From an uncultured Alcaligenaceae bacterium (lineage in GTDB: Bacteria > Pseudomonadota > Gammaproteobacteria > Burkholderiales > Burkholderiaceae_B): 13,972 nucleotides of DNA. Position 1 is the stretch's first letter. The number at the start of each line of letters is the position of its first letter. Under the pieces are notes generated by a model that worked only from the letters and a program-made list of their open reading frames with translations, was not told the origin of the DNA and searched no databases. The position numbers were made by a program, and so were the translations under genes. Positions 1 to 6,386 of the stretch are shown in pieces. The stretch is taken from NCBI GenBank assembly GCA_937897265.1, contig CALCPT010000242.1, forward strand, positions 1 through 13,972, written 5' to 3'.

Positions 1-356
<356 letters not shown>

Positions 357-769
357 AATCTCTGTATAAATCGTATTTCCTTGACCCCAGGTTTTACCCC
401 AAGGCCGGTTATACGTCGCTGCTCAAAGGAAGTGAGGTTATTACTCATCTAAGCTTTTACACCTAGATAATCATTTCCAAACTTCTTTGTGAGCACTTGA
501 TTTCGTTTGCAATCTACTGACCTGTTACAGCCAGCAAACCTGCGACACTCATTCCAAGCGCCCACACTTATCGGTTGTCAAATTTTTAAAGAACAAGGTA
601 CTCGGTACTGCTTACTTCGTATTCGGTAGAACGTATTATAACCTAGTTTTTAACTTCTAACTTCGGCTTATTTCTTACAACTTTTAGCTATCTTTCAGCA
701 ATTTACCGTTAACTAACCGGTTTGCTGCGACTGGCCTCTGCTGCATCCCTGCTTTGGTAGAAGCAGAGA
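357..769 (-). other. rRNA operon leader (transcribed spacer upstream of 16S)
   Basis: About 410 bases between the predicted rrn start site (near 769) and the 16S 5' end, with no protein gene I can support. It holds a boxA-like antitermination site (583-596) and a small perfect hairpin CTGCTT-N6-AAGCAG at 749-766, just after the predicted start site. A TATAAT hexamer on the minus strand at 635-640 could be the -10 of a second promoter, but no good -35 sits 16-18 bp upstream of it. The part next to 16S should pair with sequence downstream of 16S to form the RNase III processing stem; that partner is outside the window. Confidence 0.75.
583..596 (-). promoter_or_regulatory. rrn boxA antitermination site
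   Basis: The minus strand reads TTGTTCTTTAAAAA here, close to the E. coli rrn leader boxA (TGCTCTTTAACA). It lies ~230 nt upstream of the 16S 5' end. In the known system NusB-NusE (S10) bind boxA RNA and help make the polymerase resistant to Rho. The match and position are seen; the function is inferred from the family. Confidence 0.75.
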
Positions 770-775
770 AACGAG

Positions 776-804
776 ATTATGCATGGATTATTTTGCCCTG
801 TCAA
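776..804 (-). promoter_or_regulatory. rrn main promoter (sigma-70 type)
   Basis: On the minus strand there is a perfect -35 TTGACA (799-804), a 17 bp spacer and a -10 CATAAT (776-781), giving a start site near 769. The sequence further upstream (about 815-870) is very AT-rich with A-tracts and could act as an UP element, although a more GC-rich stretch lies directly next to the -35. It begins only ~75 bp after the msrA stop codon. Confidence 0.85.
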
Positions 805-877
805 ACGCAAACCCGAAATAAATCTGAAATATGGCAATTTTTTCAATTTATTTTAAATTTAGAGCCATTTAATAGGG

Positions 878-1447
878 TTAACCCTTAAGTTTTGCAGCAA
901 ATTTCTGACGGAATTTCTGAACCTTTGGAGCAATCACAAACTGGCAATAGCCCTGTTCAGGGTGCAGAGCAAAGTAATCTGCGTGATATTGCTCGGCGGG
1001 CCAGAACTTAGCCGCAGCATGCACCTCAGTACAGACCGGCGCATCGTAGGCACCCTCTTTTTCTAAATGCGCAATGTACTGCTGAGTGAGCTCTTGCTGC
1101 GCCTCATCTTGATAAAAGACGGCGGACTGATACTGCGGACCTACATCATTACCTTGGCGACCTGGTGTCGTTGGGTCGTGAGTCGCAAAGAACACCTCTA
1201 ATAACGCCGAAAAATCAACCTGTTGTGCATCAAACTCGATTTTGACAACCTCGATATGGCCCGTATCTTTGCCGCACACCTGTTCGTAGGTGGGATTTTG
1301 CACCGAACCGCCGCAGTAGCCCGACTGAACGGACAGTACGCCTTTCATTGCGGCGAACACCGCCTCAGTGCACCAAAAGCAGCCACCGCCAAAGACGGCC
1401 ACTTGTTGACCGGGGGCTGTGCCCGTCATCTCATTTGTATTTTGCAT
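878..1447 (-). CDS. msrA: Peptide-methionine (S)-S-oxide reductase MsrA
   Basis: Reduces methionine-S-sulfoxide in proteins and free methionine, repairing oxidative damage, with electrons from thioredoxin. The 189-residue length is usual for the family. The catalytic cysteine is Cys23 in the GCFWC motif (22-26; most homologues have GCFWG or GCFWC followed by TE), and a conserved block around HDPTTPGRQGNDVGPQYQS follows. A later Cys in the C-terminal GYCQ motif is a candidate recycling residue. There is no signal peptide, so it is cytoplasmic. It is the last gene of the minus-strand ilvD-cytochrome-msrA set, starting 6 bp after the cytochrome stop. No intrinsic terminator is visible between its stop and the rrn promoter. 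Confidence 0.96.
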   Translation of the reverse strand: MQNTNEMTGTAPGQQVAVFGGGCFWCTEAVFAAMKGVLSVQSGYCGGSVQNPTYEQVCGKDTGHIEVVKIEFDAQQVDFSALLEVFFATHDPTTPGRQGNDVGPQYQSAVFYQDEAQQELTQQYIAHLEKEGAYDAPVCTEVHAAAKFWPAEQYHADYFALHPEQGYCQFVIAPKVQKFRQKFAAKLKG

Positions 1448-1453
1448 TGCACG

Positions 1454-1849
1454 CTACCTTAAGGAAAGGATCCATTGCGCTAACTGCAGCGCGTCTTGTT
1501 GACTAACCTGCGGCTGGGCAGGCATCGGCACCGCTCCCCAACGCCCTCGCCCACCCTGACGAATGGCACTGGCCAAATATTCAAGCGAACCAGTCTGGGG
1601 GCCGTGCCGCTGGGCAACAGCTTGAAAACTAGGCCCAACCCGTTTGGAATCTAGCTGGTGACATCCCAAACACGTTTTTGTACGAGCCAGTTCAAGGCCG
1701 GCCTCAACGGATAAAACAGGCAAGGCCGGTGCCGCAGGCGAAACCGCTTGCGCCAGGGCAGCGTGGGGCGCCACCAACAAGCAGCAACACGCTAGGGCTA
1801 CGACAAGCCCTAGATACCCGCGCTGTAAACACTTGGTTATCCAACGCAT
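1454..1849 (-). CDS. Class I c-type cytochrome (cytochrome c551/c552-like), exported
   Basis: A 131-residue exported haem protein, probably a small periplasmic electron carrier. Residues ~12-33 form a hydrophobic signal segment ending in ALA before Gln34, a plausible signal peptidase I site. The haem-binding motif is CLGCH (Cys60, Cys63, His64), followed by the family pattern DSKRVGPSF, and the Met ligand is probably Met109 in the motif PMP, preceded by a Gly-rich GGRGRWG. These are hallmarks of the small c551/c552 group. It needs the Ccm or Ccs machinery, which is not in this window. The gene starts 5 bp after the ilvD stop and ends 6 bp before msrA, so cotranscription is likely. Its redox partner cannot be read from the sequence. 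Confidence 0.9.
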   Translation of the reverse strand: MRWITKCLQRGYLGLVVALACCCLLVAPHAALAQAVSPAAPALPVLSVEAGLELARTKTCLGCHQLDSKRVGPSFQAVAQRHGPQTGSLEYLASAIRQGGRGRWGAVPMPAQPQVSQQDALQLAQWILSLR

Positions 1850-1854
1850 CCGAC

Positions 1855-3540
1855 TTATTCGTCAAACGCATCCGTCACAGCTCCGCGGCTCGCTGTGCTG
1901 GCCAGACGACCAAACTTAGCAAGCACGCCACGGTTGTAACGTGGCTTGGGCTGTACCCAGGCTTTACGACGCTCGGCAATTTCGGCCTCGGGTACGTTCA
2001 ACTGCAAAAGAAGCTTGTGCGCGTCAATGGTGACTGAATCGCCCTCTTTGATCAGGCCAATCAAGCCACCAACAAAGGCCTCGGGGGCAACGTGTCCAAC
2101 CACCATCCCCCAAGTGCCTCCAGAGAAGCGCCCGTCGGTGATCAAGCCGACAGTCTCGCCCAAGCCCTGACCAACGAGCGCCGAAGTCGGAGCCAACATT
2201 TCACGCATCCCTGGACCGCCCTTGGGCCCTTCATAGCGAATCACAACGATATCGCCATGGGTAATCTTGCGGTCCATAATCGCGGCCATCGCATCATCTT
2301 CTGAATCGAACACGCGCGCTGGGCCTGTCATGGCGGGGTTCTTGAGGCCAGTGATTTTTGCCACTGAACCCTCCGGCGACAAGTTGCCTTTCAGAATAGC
2401 CAGGTGACCTTGGTCGTACATCGCATTGGCGATAGGTCGAATCACCTGCTGCCCTGCGGGCGGCTGATCTGGCACATCCTTTAAGACTTCAGCAATCGTT
2501 TTGCCAGAAATTGTCATGCAGTCGCCGTGCAGCAAGCCAGCATTCAGCAAAATTTTCATAACCTGAGGGACACCACCGGCACGATGCAAGTCGACTGTCA
2601 AAAATTGACCTGAAGGCTTCAAGTCGCACAGTACTGGCACGCGTTGGCGCACTTTTTCAAAGTCATCGATTGTCCAAGACACTTCGGCCGCATGGGCAAT
2701 AGCAAGAAAGTGCAGAACGGCGTTAGTTGACCCGCCAATCGCCATAATCACCGAAACGGCATTCTCAAGCGACTTGCGTGTGATGATGTCGCGCGGCCTG
2801 CGATTATTTCGCACCGCGTCAACCAATACCCGCGCAGCTTCGGCTGCATTATCAATTGCCACCTGATCTTCATTGGCTAGTGTGCTTGAGTACGGCAGCG
2901 CCATCCCCATCGCCTCAAACGCAGAGCTCATCGTGTTGGCTGAATACATTCCGCCACACGAACCTGAACCTGGAATCGCTTTTTGCTCAATCGCTTTGAA
3001 ATCTTCTTGGCTCATACGGCCCATCGTGAACTCACCCACCGCCTCAAAAACCGAAACGATATTCAAGTCACGGCCTTTGTGTGACCCTGGCTTGATCGTG
3101 CCACCGTAGACGTAGATGCCTGGGACGTTCATGCGTGCAATACCAATCATGCCGCCGGGCATATTTTTATCGCAACCGCCAACAACTACGACGCCGTCCA
3201 TCCATTGACCTTGAACAGCGGTCTCAATACAGTCAGCAATCACTTCGCGCGAAACGAGTGAGTATTTCATCCCCTCGGTACCCATTGACATACCATCCGA
3301 AATCGTCGGAGTGCCAAACATTTGTGGATTCGCCTTTGCCTCACGGATAGCTGCGATCGCAGCGTCTACGAGAGGCTGCAAGCCACTGTTACATGGCGTA
3401 ATAGTCGAATGCCCGTTGGCCACGCCAATCATGGGGTTCGCGAAGTCAGTTTCTTTGTAGCCCATGCCGTAATACATCGAACGGTTGGGCGCGCGCGTCA
3501 CGCCTTCGGTAATGTGTTTAGAACGCTCGTTATTTGCCAT
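1855..3540 (-). CDS. ilvD: Dihydroxy-acid dehydratase
   Basis: Converts 2,3-dihydroxy-isovalerate and 2,3-dihydroxy-3-methylvalerate to the 2-keto acids that give valine and isoleucine; cytoplasmic Fe-S enzyme. At 561 residues it is the shorter family form (E. coli IlvD is ~616). The expected cluster cysteines are Cys50 (TPCNSG), Cys123 ([10 protein letters not shown]) and Cys195 ([14 protein letters not shown]), and the C-terminal GRFSGGTWG signature is present. The short form with this spacing resembles enzymes described with a [2Fe-2S] cluster, but cluster type cannot be settled from sequence. The ATG at 3540 has an AGGTG ribosome site ~6 nt upstream. It is first in the minus-strand set with the cytochrome and msrA, and divergent from lgt. 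Confidence 0.97.
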   Translation of the reverse strand: MANNERSKHITEGVTRAPNRSMYYGMGYKETDFANPMIGVANGHSTITPCNSGLQPLVDAAIAAIREAKANPQMFGTPTISDGMSMGTEGMKYSLVSREVIADCIETAVQGQWMDGVVVVGGCDKNMPGGMIGIARMNVPGIYVYGGTIKPGSHKGRDLNIVSVFEAVGEFTMGRMSQEDFKAIEQKAIPGSGSCGGMYSANTMSSAFEAMGMALPYSSTLANEDQVAIDNAAEAARVLVDAVRNNRRPRDIITRKSLENAVSVIMAIGGSTNAVLHFLAIAHAAEVSWTIDDFEKVRQRVPVLCDLKPSGQFLTVDLHRAGGVPQVMKILLNAGLLHGDCMTISGKTIAEVLKDVPDQPPAGQQVIRPIANAMYDQGHLAILKGNLSPEGSVAKITGLKNPAMTGPARVFDSEDDAMAAIMDRKITHGDIVVIRYEGPKGGPGMREMLAPTSALVGQGLGETVGLITDGRFSGGTWGMVVGHVAPEAFVGGLIGLIKEGDSVTIDAHKLLLQLNVPEAEIAERRKAWVQPKPRYNRGVLAKFGRLASTASRGAVTDAFDE

Positions 3541-3676
3541 GAATGAACACCTAAGATGGATTACAAAAAATTCGGGATAGCCTTCAAAGCTAACCCTTCT
3601 TCGGTCGATCTGTCAAAGCAGATCTCCGGTAAGGTCAAAGGGTTATTATCGGACATCTTTTGACCGGTAGCTCGCG
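3541..3676. promoter_or_regulatory. Divergent ilvD/lgt control region with inverted and direct repeats
   Basis: This 136 bp region must carry the promoters of both ilvD (minus) and lgt (plus). It contains a perfect inverted repeat GATCTG-N6-CAGATC (3607-3624). A direct repeat of GTCAAAG occurs at 3612-3618 and 3634-3640, 22 bp apart, two helical turns. On the minus strand the loop of the inverted repeat overlaps a TTGACA hexamer (3611-3616), but the hexamer 17 bp downstream (TTAGCT) is a poor -10. On the plus strand a TATTAT at 3644-3649 could be the -10 of lgt, also without a good -35. I see no long thymine-rich attenuator or leader peptide for ilvD. Confidence 0.45.
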
Positions 3677-4456
3677 ATGCTGCAATTTCCCGACTTTGAC
3701 CCTGTTGCGCTGCGTTTAGGCCCGCTCTCCATCCATTGGTATGGCCTGATGTATTTGGTGGGCTTTGGCTCGGCCTGGCTGCTTGGACGTTGGCGCATCG
3801 CTCACAATAAGTCACGCCTGACCGTGCGCGACCTAGAAGACATCATTTTTTATGGGGTCTTGGGGGTGGTAGCCGGCGGTCGTCTCGGTTACGTATTGTT
3901 CTACAAGCCCGCCCACTATTTGGCCCATCCACTTGAAATCACCTACCTGTGGGAAGGTGGCATGTCTTTTCATGGTGGCTTGCTAGGTGTGCTGGCGATG
4001 ATGTTTTGGCTCGCGCGCAGTCGGGGCTACAAATTTTTTGAGGTGGCAGATTTTGTCGCCCCACTCATACCTCTTGCTCTTGCCGCGGGCAGGCTTGGCA
4101 ACTTCATCAATGGCGAACTGTGGGGCCGGCCAAGTACATTGCCTTGGGCGATGGTCTTCAGGCAAAGCGGTGACGGCATCGCTCGCCATCCATCTCAGCT
4201 GTATCAGCTGGGCCTCGAAGGTCTAGCCTTATTTGTTTTACTTTGGTGGTTTGCGAATAAACCTCGGCCAACTGGCCAAGTCAGCGCCGTATTTCTGATA
4301 GGTTATGGCGTCTTTAGATTTATCGCTGAATTTGCCCGTGAGCCAGATAATTTTTTGGGTTTACTTGCAGCGGGGTTATCGATGGGGCAGTGGCTGTCGG
4401 TGCCAATGGTACTTGCGGGAATATGGCTATTTGTAAACGCACGCGAGCAACGCTAA
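3677..4456 (+). CDS. lgt: Phosphatidylglycerol-prolipoprotein diacylglyceryl transferase
   Basis: Inner-membrane enzyme that moves diacylglycerol from phosphatidylglycerol to the lipobox cysteine of prolipoproteins, the first step of lipoprotein maturation. The 259-residue product has about seven hydrophobic segments. Recognisable motifs are the [11 protein letters not shown] block with His99, and the Lgt signature [15 protein letters not shown] at 138-152 with Arg139, corresponding to the essential arginine of E. coli Lgt. RHPSQLYQ follows in the second half, as in the family. The ribosome site is weak (GGTAG ~8 nt upstream), but the N-terminus at this ATG aligns with the family start. It stands alone on the plus strand, divergent from ilvD, as often in Burkholderiales. 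Confidence 0.96.
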   Translation: MLQFPDFDPVALRLGPLSIHWYGLMYLVGFGSAWLLGRWRIAHNKSRLTVRDLEDIIFYGVLGVVAGGRLGYVLFYKPAHYLAHPLEITYLWEGGMSFHGGLLGVLAMMFWLARSRGYKFFEVADFVAPLIPLALAAGRLGNFINGELWGRPSTLPWAMVFRQSGDGIARHPSQLYQLGLEGLALFVLLWWFANKPRPTGQVSAVFLIGYGVFRFIAEFAREPDNFLGLLAAGLSMGQWLSVPMVLAGIWLFVNAREQR

Positions 4457-4590
4457 CGCCAAATTGCAATGCCCGACCGCGATCAGCGAGCCTGCGTGAA
4501 CGGCTTGGTAGCCAAACAAGGCACCTGATTAGATAGAGTTTTTTTCATCAGACAACGAGCCTGTGAGGCCACAGACTCGTTGATATAGAT
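4457..4590. other. Intergenic region between lgt and 6S RNA, with a hairpin and a T-run
   Basis: No gene is seen. Two structural items stand out. A strong stem-loop at 4553-4582 (CAACGAG, one mismatch, CTGTG, loop AGGC, then the complements) lies ~10 nt beyond the 3' end of the 6S RNA on the minus strand, but it is not followed by a U-run on either strand. On the plus strand a run of seven T at about 4539-4545 is preceded at ~13 nt by a weak stem (GGT-A-GCC with GGC-ACC, ~4507-4525), so termination of lgt here is possible but not convincing. Confidence 0.45.
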
Positions 4591-4767
4591 GCCCCGCTTG
4601 TGCCGTTCAGGCCGGCATCTCGAACCGTAAGTTCAAGTTGGCCGCGATCTGATGACTTTGAGCGCGTCTGCTAGAGACCCGCATACCTGTCTAACTATCC
4701 CGCAACCTATGTATGCCATAAGCATTGGTTCTGAGAATATTTGACCTCTCGCGAACACAGCAGGGAC
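4591..4767 (-). ncRNA. ssrS: 6S RNA (RNA polymerase-binding regulator)
   Basis: Three points support this. First, it sits ~30 nt downstream of zapA on the same strand, the known place of ssrS in many beta- and gammaproteobacteria. Second, the ends pair into a long closing stem: GTCCC and GCTGTGTT from 4767 pair with AACGGCACAAGCGGGGC ending at 4591, with single-base bulges as typical for 6S. Third, the 3' half carries a short hairpin CTTGAAC-TTACG-GTTCGAG (4619-4637, read on minus), matching the CCUUGAAC...GUUCAAGG hairpin in E. coli and Pseudomonas 6S. The length, ~177 nt, is normal. 6S RNA mimics an open promoter and holds sigma-70 polymerase in stationary phase. The exact ends are approximate; it may be processed from zapA transcripts or have its own promoter inside the zapA 3' end. 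Confidence 0.87.
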
Positions 4768-4797
4768 AAACTGTGAATCCTGTACTGCGTATTGAAA

Positions 4798-5100
4798 TTA
4801 CGAAACCGATGGCCCAACTGTATCGAGAATCGCATTCAAGTTGTCTATTCTACGCTTGAAGTCACCAACGGCCAAACCACCTAAGGGACCATCAGGCACC
4901 TTAACCGATAACAATTCAATCGCTACCTGAATCGCCGCCATCACCGCAATACGTTCGTTACCCGAGACCTTGCCACTGCCTTGAATACGCCCGGCTAACT
5001 GGCTGATGTGCTGAGCCGCAGCGGTCAAGGCCTGCTTTTCTTCAGGCGGACACGCCAAAGAATAGTCTCGTCCCAAAATTGAAATATCAACGCGTTCCAT
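4798..5100 (-). CDS. zapA: Cell division protein ZapA
   Basis: Small FtsZ-associated protein that crosslinks FtsZ filaments and stabilises the Z-ring. At 100 residues it has the usual length. The N-terminal part (MERVDISILGRDYSLACPPE) matches the ZapA globular head, followed by helices with NERIAVMAAIQVAIELL that form the dimerisation and coiled-coil part. Its ATG overlaps the stop codon of the upstream coiled-coil gene (TAATG at 5098-5102), which suggests translational coupling. The stop is followed ~30 nt later by 6S RNA. Recognition is by family pattern; confident. Confidence 0.93.
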   Translation of the reverse strand: MERVDISILGRDYSLACPPEEKQALTAAAQHISQLAGRIQGSGKVSGNERIAVMAAIQVAIELLSVKVPDGPLGGLAVGDFKRRIDNLNAILDTVGPSVS

Positions 5101-5489
5101 TATTGAGCCTCTTGCTCAGGGGAGGTTGGTGCGCCAGGCAACCGCTCAAGTACAGCTTCGATACGTTCACGCGCCTGCGCAGTGGCTGCGCGCAGGGTAG
5201 AGACCTCGTGTTCGCGGGACTGCAGTTGAGCCTGCAGCGTTGACTGCTCTTGCTTAAAGAGGTCGAGAGAGCCTTGCAGAGCCGCCTGCTCAGACGCATA
5301 GGCATCAACCTTGCGGGTTAATGCTTTAGCCTGACTGCCTTCTTGTGCGAGCTTGGCCGCCAGCGCGTCACGCTCAGACTGCACCTTAGACAAATTAGCA
5401 CGCAATGTCTCTGCCTCAGAGGCAAGCTCTTGCGTGTAAGCAATCAGGGCTGCTAAGCGAATTGAGAGTTGGTCGAGATCTTCAAGCAT
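5100..5489 (-). CDS. Coiled-coil protein coupled to zapA (ZapB-like in position, not proven)
   Basis: The product, about 129 residues, is almost entirely helical and rich in Ala, Gln, Glu, Leu and Lys, with heptad-like spacing from ~15 to ~115, then a short Pro-rich acidic tail. There is no signal peptide or membrane segment, so it is probably cytoplasmic. I take the ATG at 5489 (Met-Leu-Glu-Asp-Leu-Asp...), as the start pattern MLEDLDQLSIRLAALI resembles division-associated coiled-coil proteins; an in-frame TTG at 5507 would add six residues. Neither start has a clear ribosome site. The stop overlaps the zapA ATG. Position and shape suggest a partner in Z-ring assembly comparable to ZapB, but coiled coils are low-information and this is inference. 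Confidence 0.75.
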   Translation of the reverse strand: MLEDLDQLSIRLAALIAYTQELASEAETLRANLSKVQSERDALAAKLAQEGSQAKALTRKVDAYASEQAALQGSLDLFKQEQSTLQAQLQSREHEVSTLRAATAQARERIEAVLERLPGAPTSPEQEAQ

Positions 5490-5667
5490 GGCGTTATCGT
5501 AAAGCAAAATTGAGCATTCAGGCGAAACACACCTTAGGCGAGTGGCTGAAAGGGATTTGAGACAGAAACATCTCTCACGCTAAAACGCCAAATTAACTTC
5601 GTTTTGTCAGTTAGCGTTCAGAAAACTATGTTAAGCCCGCTGCCGCACTCACTCCGAGGTTACTAAA

Positions 5668-5713
5668 TGTTAATGGTTTGCACAATTCGGCGCATTTTGT
5701 GGGCAAATTAACA
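5668..5713. repeat. Imperfect inverted repeat, 15 bp arms with bulges
   Basis: Left arm TGTTAA-TGG-TTTGC-ACAA (5668-5685), loop of 11 nt, right arm TTGT-GG-GCAAA-TTAACA (5697-5713). All 6+5+4 paired positions are Watson-Crick, with TGG bulged on the left and GG on the right. It could be an operator for a dimeric regulator or a cruciform-like element; there is no U-run, so it is not a terminator. Confidence 0.55.
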
Positions 5714-5717
5714 CATC

Positions 5718-5744
5718 TCTAGGGAAAACCCCATCATCTAGGGG
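5718..5744. promoter_or_regulatory. Candidate operator: repeated TCTAGGG with GGGAAAACCC palindrome
   Basis: TCTAGGG occurs at 5718-5724 and again at 5737-5743, 19 bp apart. The first copy runs into a perfect GGG-AAAA-CCC palindrome (5722-5731), and CCCC/GGGG at 5729-5732 and 5741-5744 form a second dyad. It lies ~13 bp upstream of a weak -35 (5757-5762). The arrangement suits binding by a dimeric regulator of the tctBA operon. The regulator is not identified and no regulator gene is adjacent. Confidence 0.4.
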
Positions 5745-5908
5745 TAAGTTCAGGGTTTGCTTTGAGGCTGCTCTCCATTACCATGCAAACCTTGCTTGTT
5801 CTCTGACAAAAATACAAACAGAGGCTTAGAGCCAGCAGAACCACGGTGCGCTCAACGCACATATTGTTTCAACAAATTTTCAGCAGCGCAGTTAAGGAGC
5901 TACCCATC

Positions 5909-6373
5909 ATGCAGCTTAGAAATAAACAGGACTTCTGGTCAGGGGTGATGTTCATCCTGCTCGGCCTTGGATTCGCCTGGAAGGCCACCAGTTACTCGAT
6001 GGGCACTGCCGCCCGCATGGGCCCTGGCTATTTCCCCCATTGGCTTGGCATCATCATGGCCGTCTTAGGCGCAGTGGTGCTACTTAGCGCATTACGCCCT
6101 AAAGCAGAAAAAACAGAAGTGGCAAGATTCGACTTCAAGATTCTGGCCATCATCATTTCAGCGATTGTTCTGTTTGGTTTACTGCTGCGCCCAATGGGAA
6201 TGATTTTCTCGTTGTTCTTGTTGGTAGCAGTCAGCAGCTTTGCTAGCCACGAGCACTCATGGAAGGTCACTATCGCCAACGCCGCATTCTTGACGTTGCT
6301 GTGCTGGCTATCGTTTGTGAAAGGTCTCAAATTGGTGTTTCCAATTTGGCCCGCCTTTCTCGGTCTGAACTAA
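5909..6373 (+). CDS. tctB: Tripartite tricarboxylate transporter, small membrane subunit TctB
   Basis: Small integral membrane subunit of a TTT-family secondary transporter, which with TctA forms the cation-driven permease for organic acids delivered by a periplasmic TctC protein. The 154-residue product has about four to five hydrophobic segments (near residues 11-28, 45-63, 78-113, 121-138) and the family-typical GTAARMGPGYFP segment after the first. I chose ATG 5909 because AAGGAG lies 9 nt upstream (5894-5899); a GTG at 5846 in the same frame would add 21 residues and lacks such a site. It is first in the operon; the stop codon overlaps the ribosome site of tctA. Confidence 0.92.
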   Translation: MQLRNKQDFWSGVMFILLGLGFAWKATSYSMGTAARMGPGYFPHWLGIIMAVLGAVVLLSALRPKAEKTEVARFDFKILAIIISAIVLFGLLLRPMGMIFSLFLLVAVSSFASHEHSWKVTIANAAFLTLLCWLSFVKGLKLVFPIWPAFLGLN

Positions 6374-6386
6374 GGAGCACCTGTTC

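Larger units (their letters stand above)
5490..5908. promoter_or_regulatory. Repeat-rich intergenic control region before tctBA
   Basis: About 420 bp without a gene, separating the minus-strand coiled-coil/zapA genes from the plus-strand transporter operon. I see an AT-rich dyad with CGCTAAAACG at 5578-5587 and CGTTTT plus AGCG at 5600-5616; a longer imperfect dyad at 5668-5713; CTAGGG-type direct repeats with a GGGAAAACCC palindrome at 5718-5744; and CTCTG-N13-CAGAG at 5801-5823. A possible plus-strand promoter is TTGCTT (5757-5762), 16 bp, TACCAT (5779-5784), which would place the dyads and palindrome just upstream of the -35, where activators bind. No convincing promoter for the minus-strand cluster is visible. 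Confidence 0.5.

Noticed and set aside
1678..2037. Open frames opposite ilvD and the cytochrome (for example 119 residues on the plus strand)
   Set aside because: They are antisense shadows of clearly recognised genes, with no recognisable family pattern or ribosome site.
5540..5600. The stretch GAGTGGCTGAAAGGG (5540-5554) resembles the D-arm region of a tRNA-Ser or tRNA-Leu
   Set aside because: No acceptor stem, no anticodon arm in the right place and no T-arm (GGTTCGAATCC-like) follow, so a tRNA fold is not possible.
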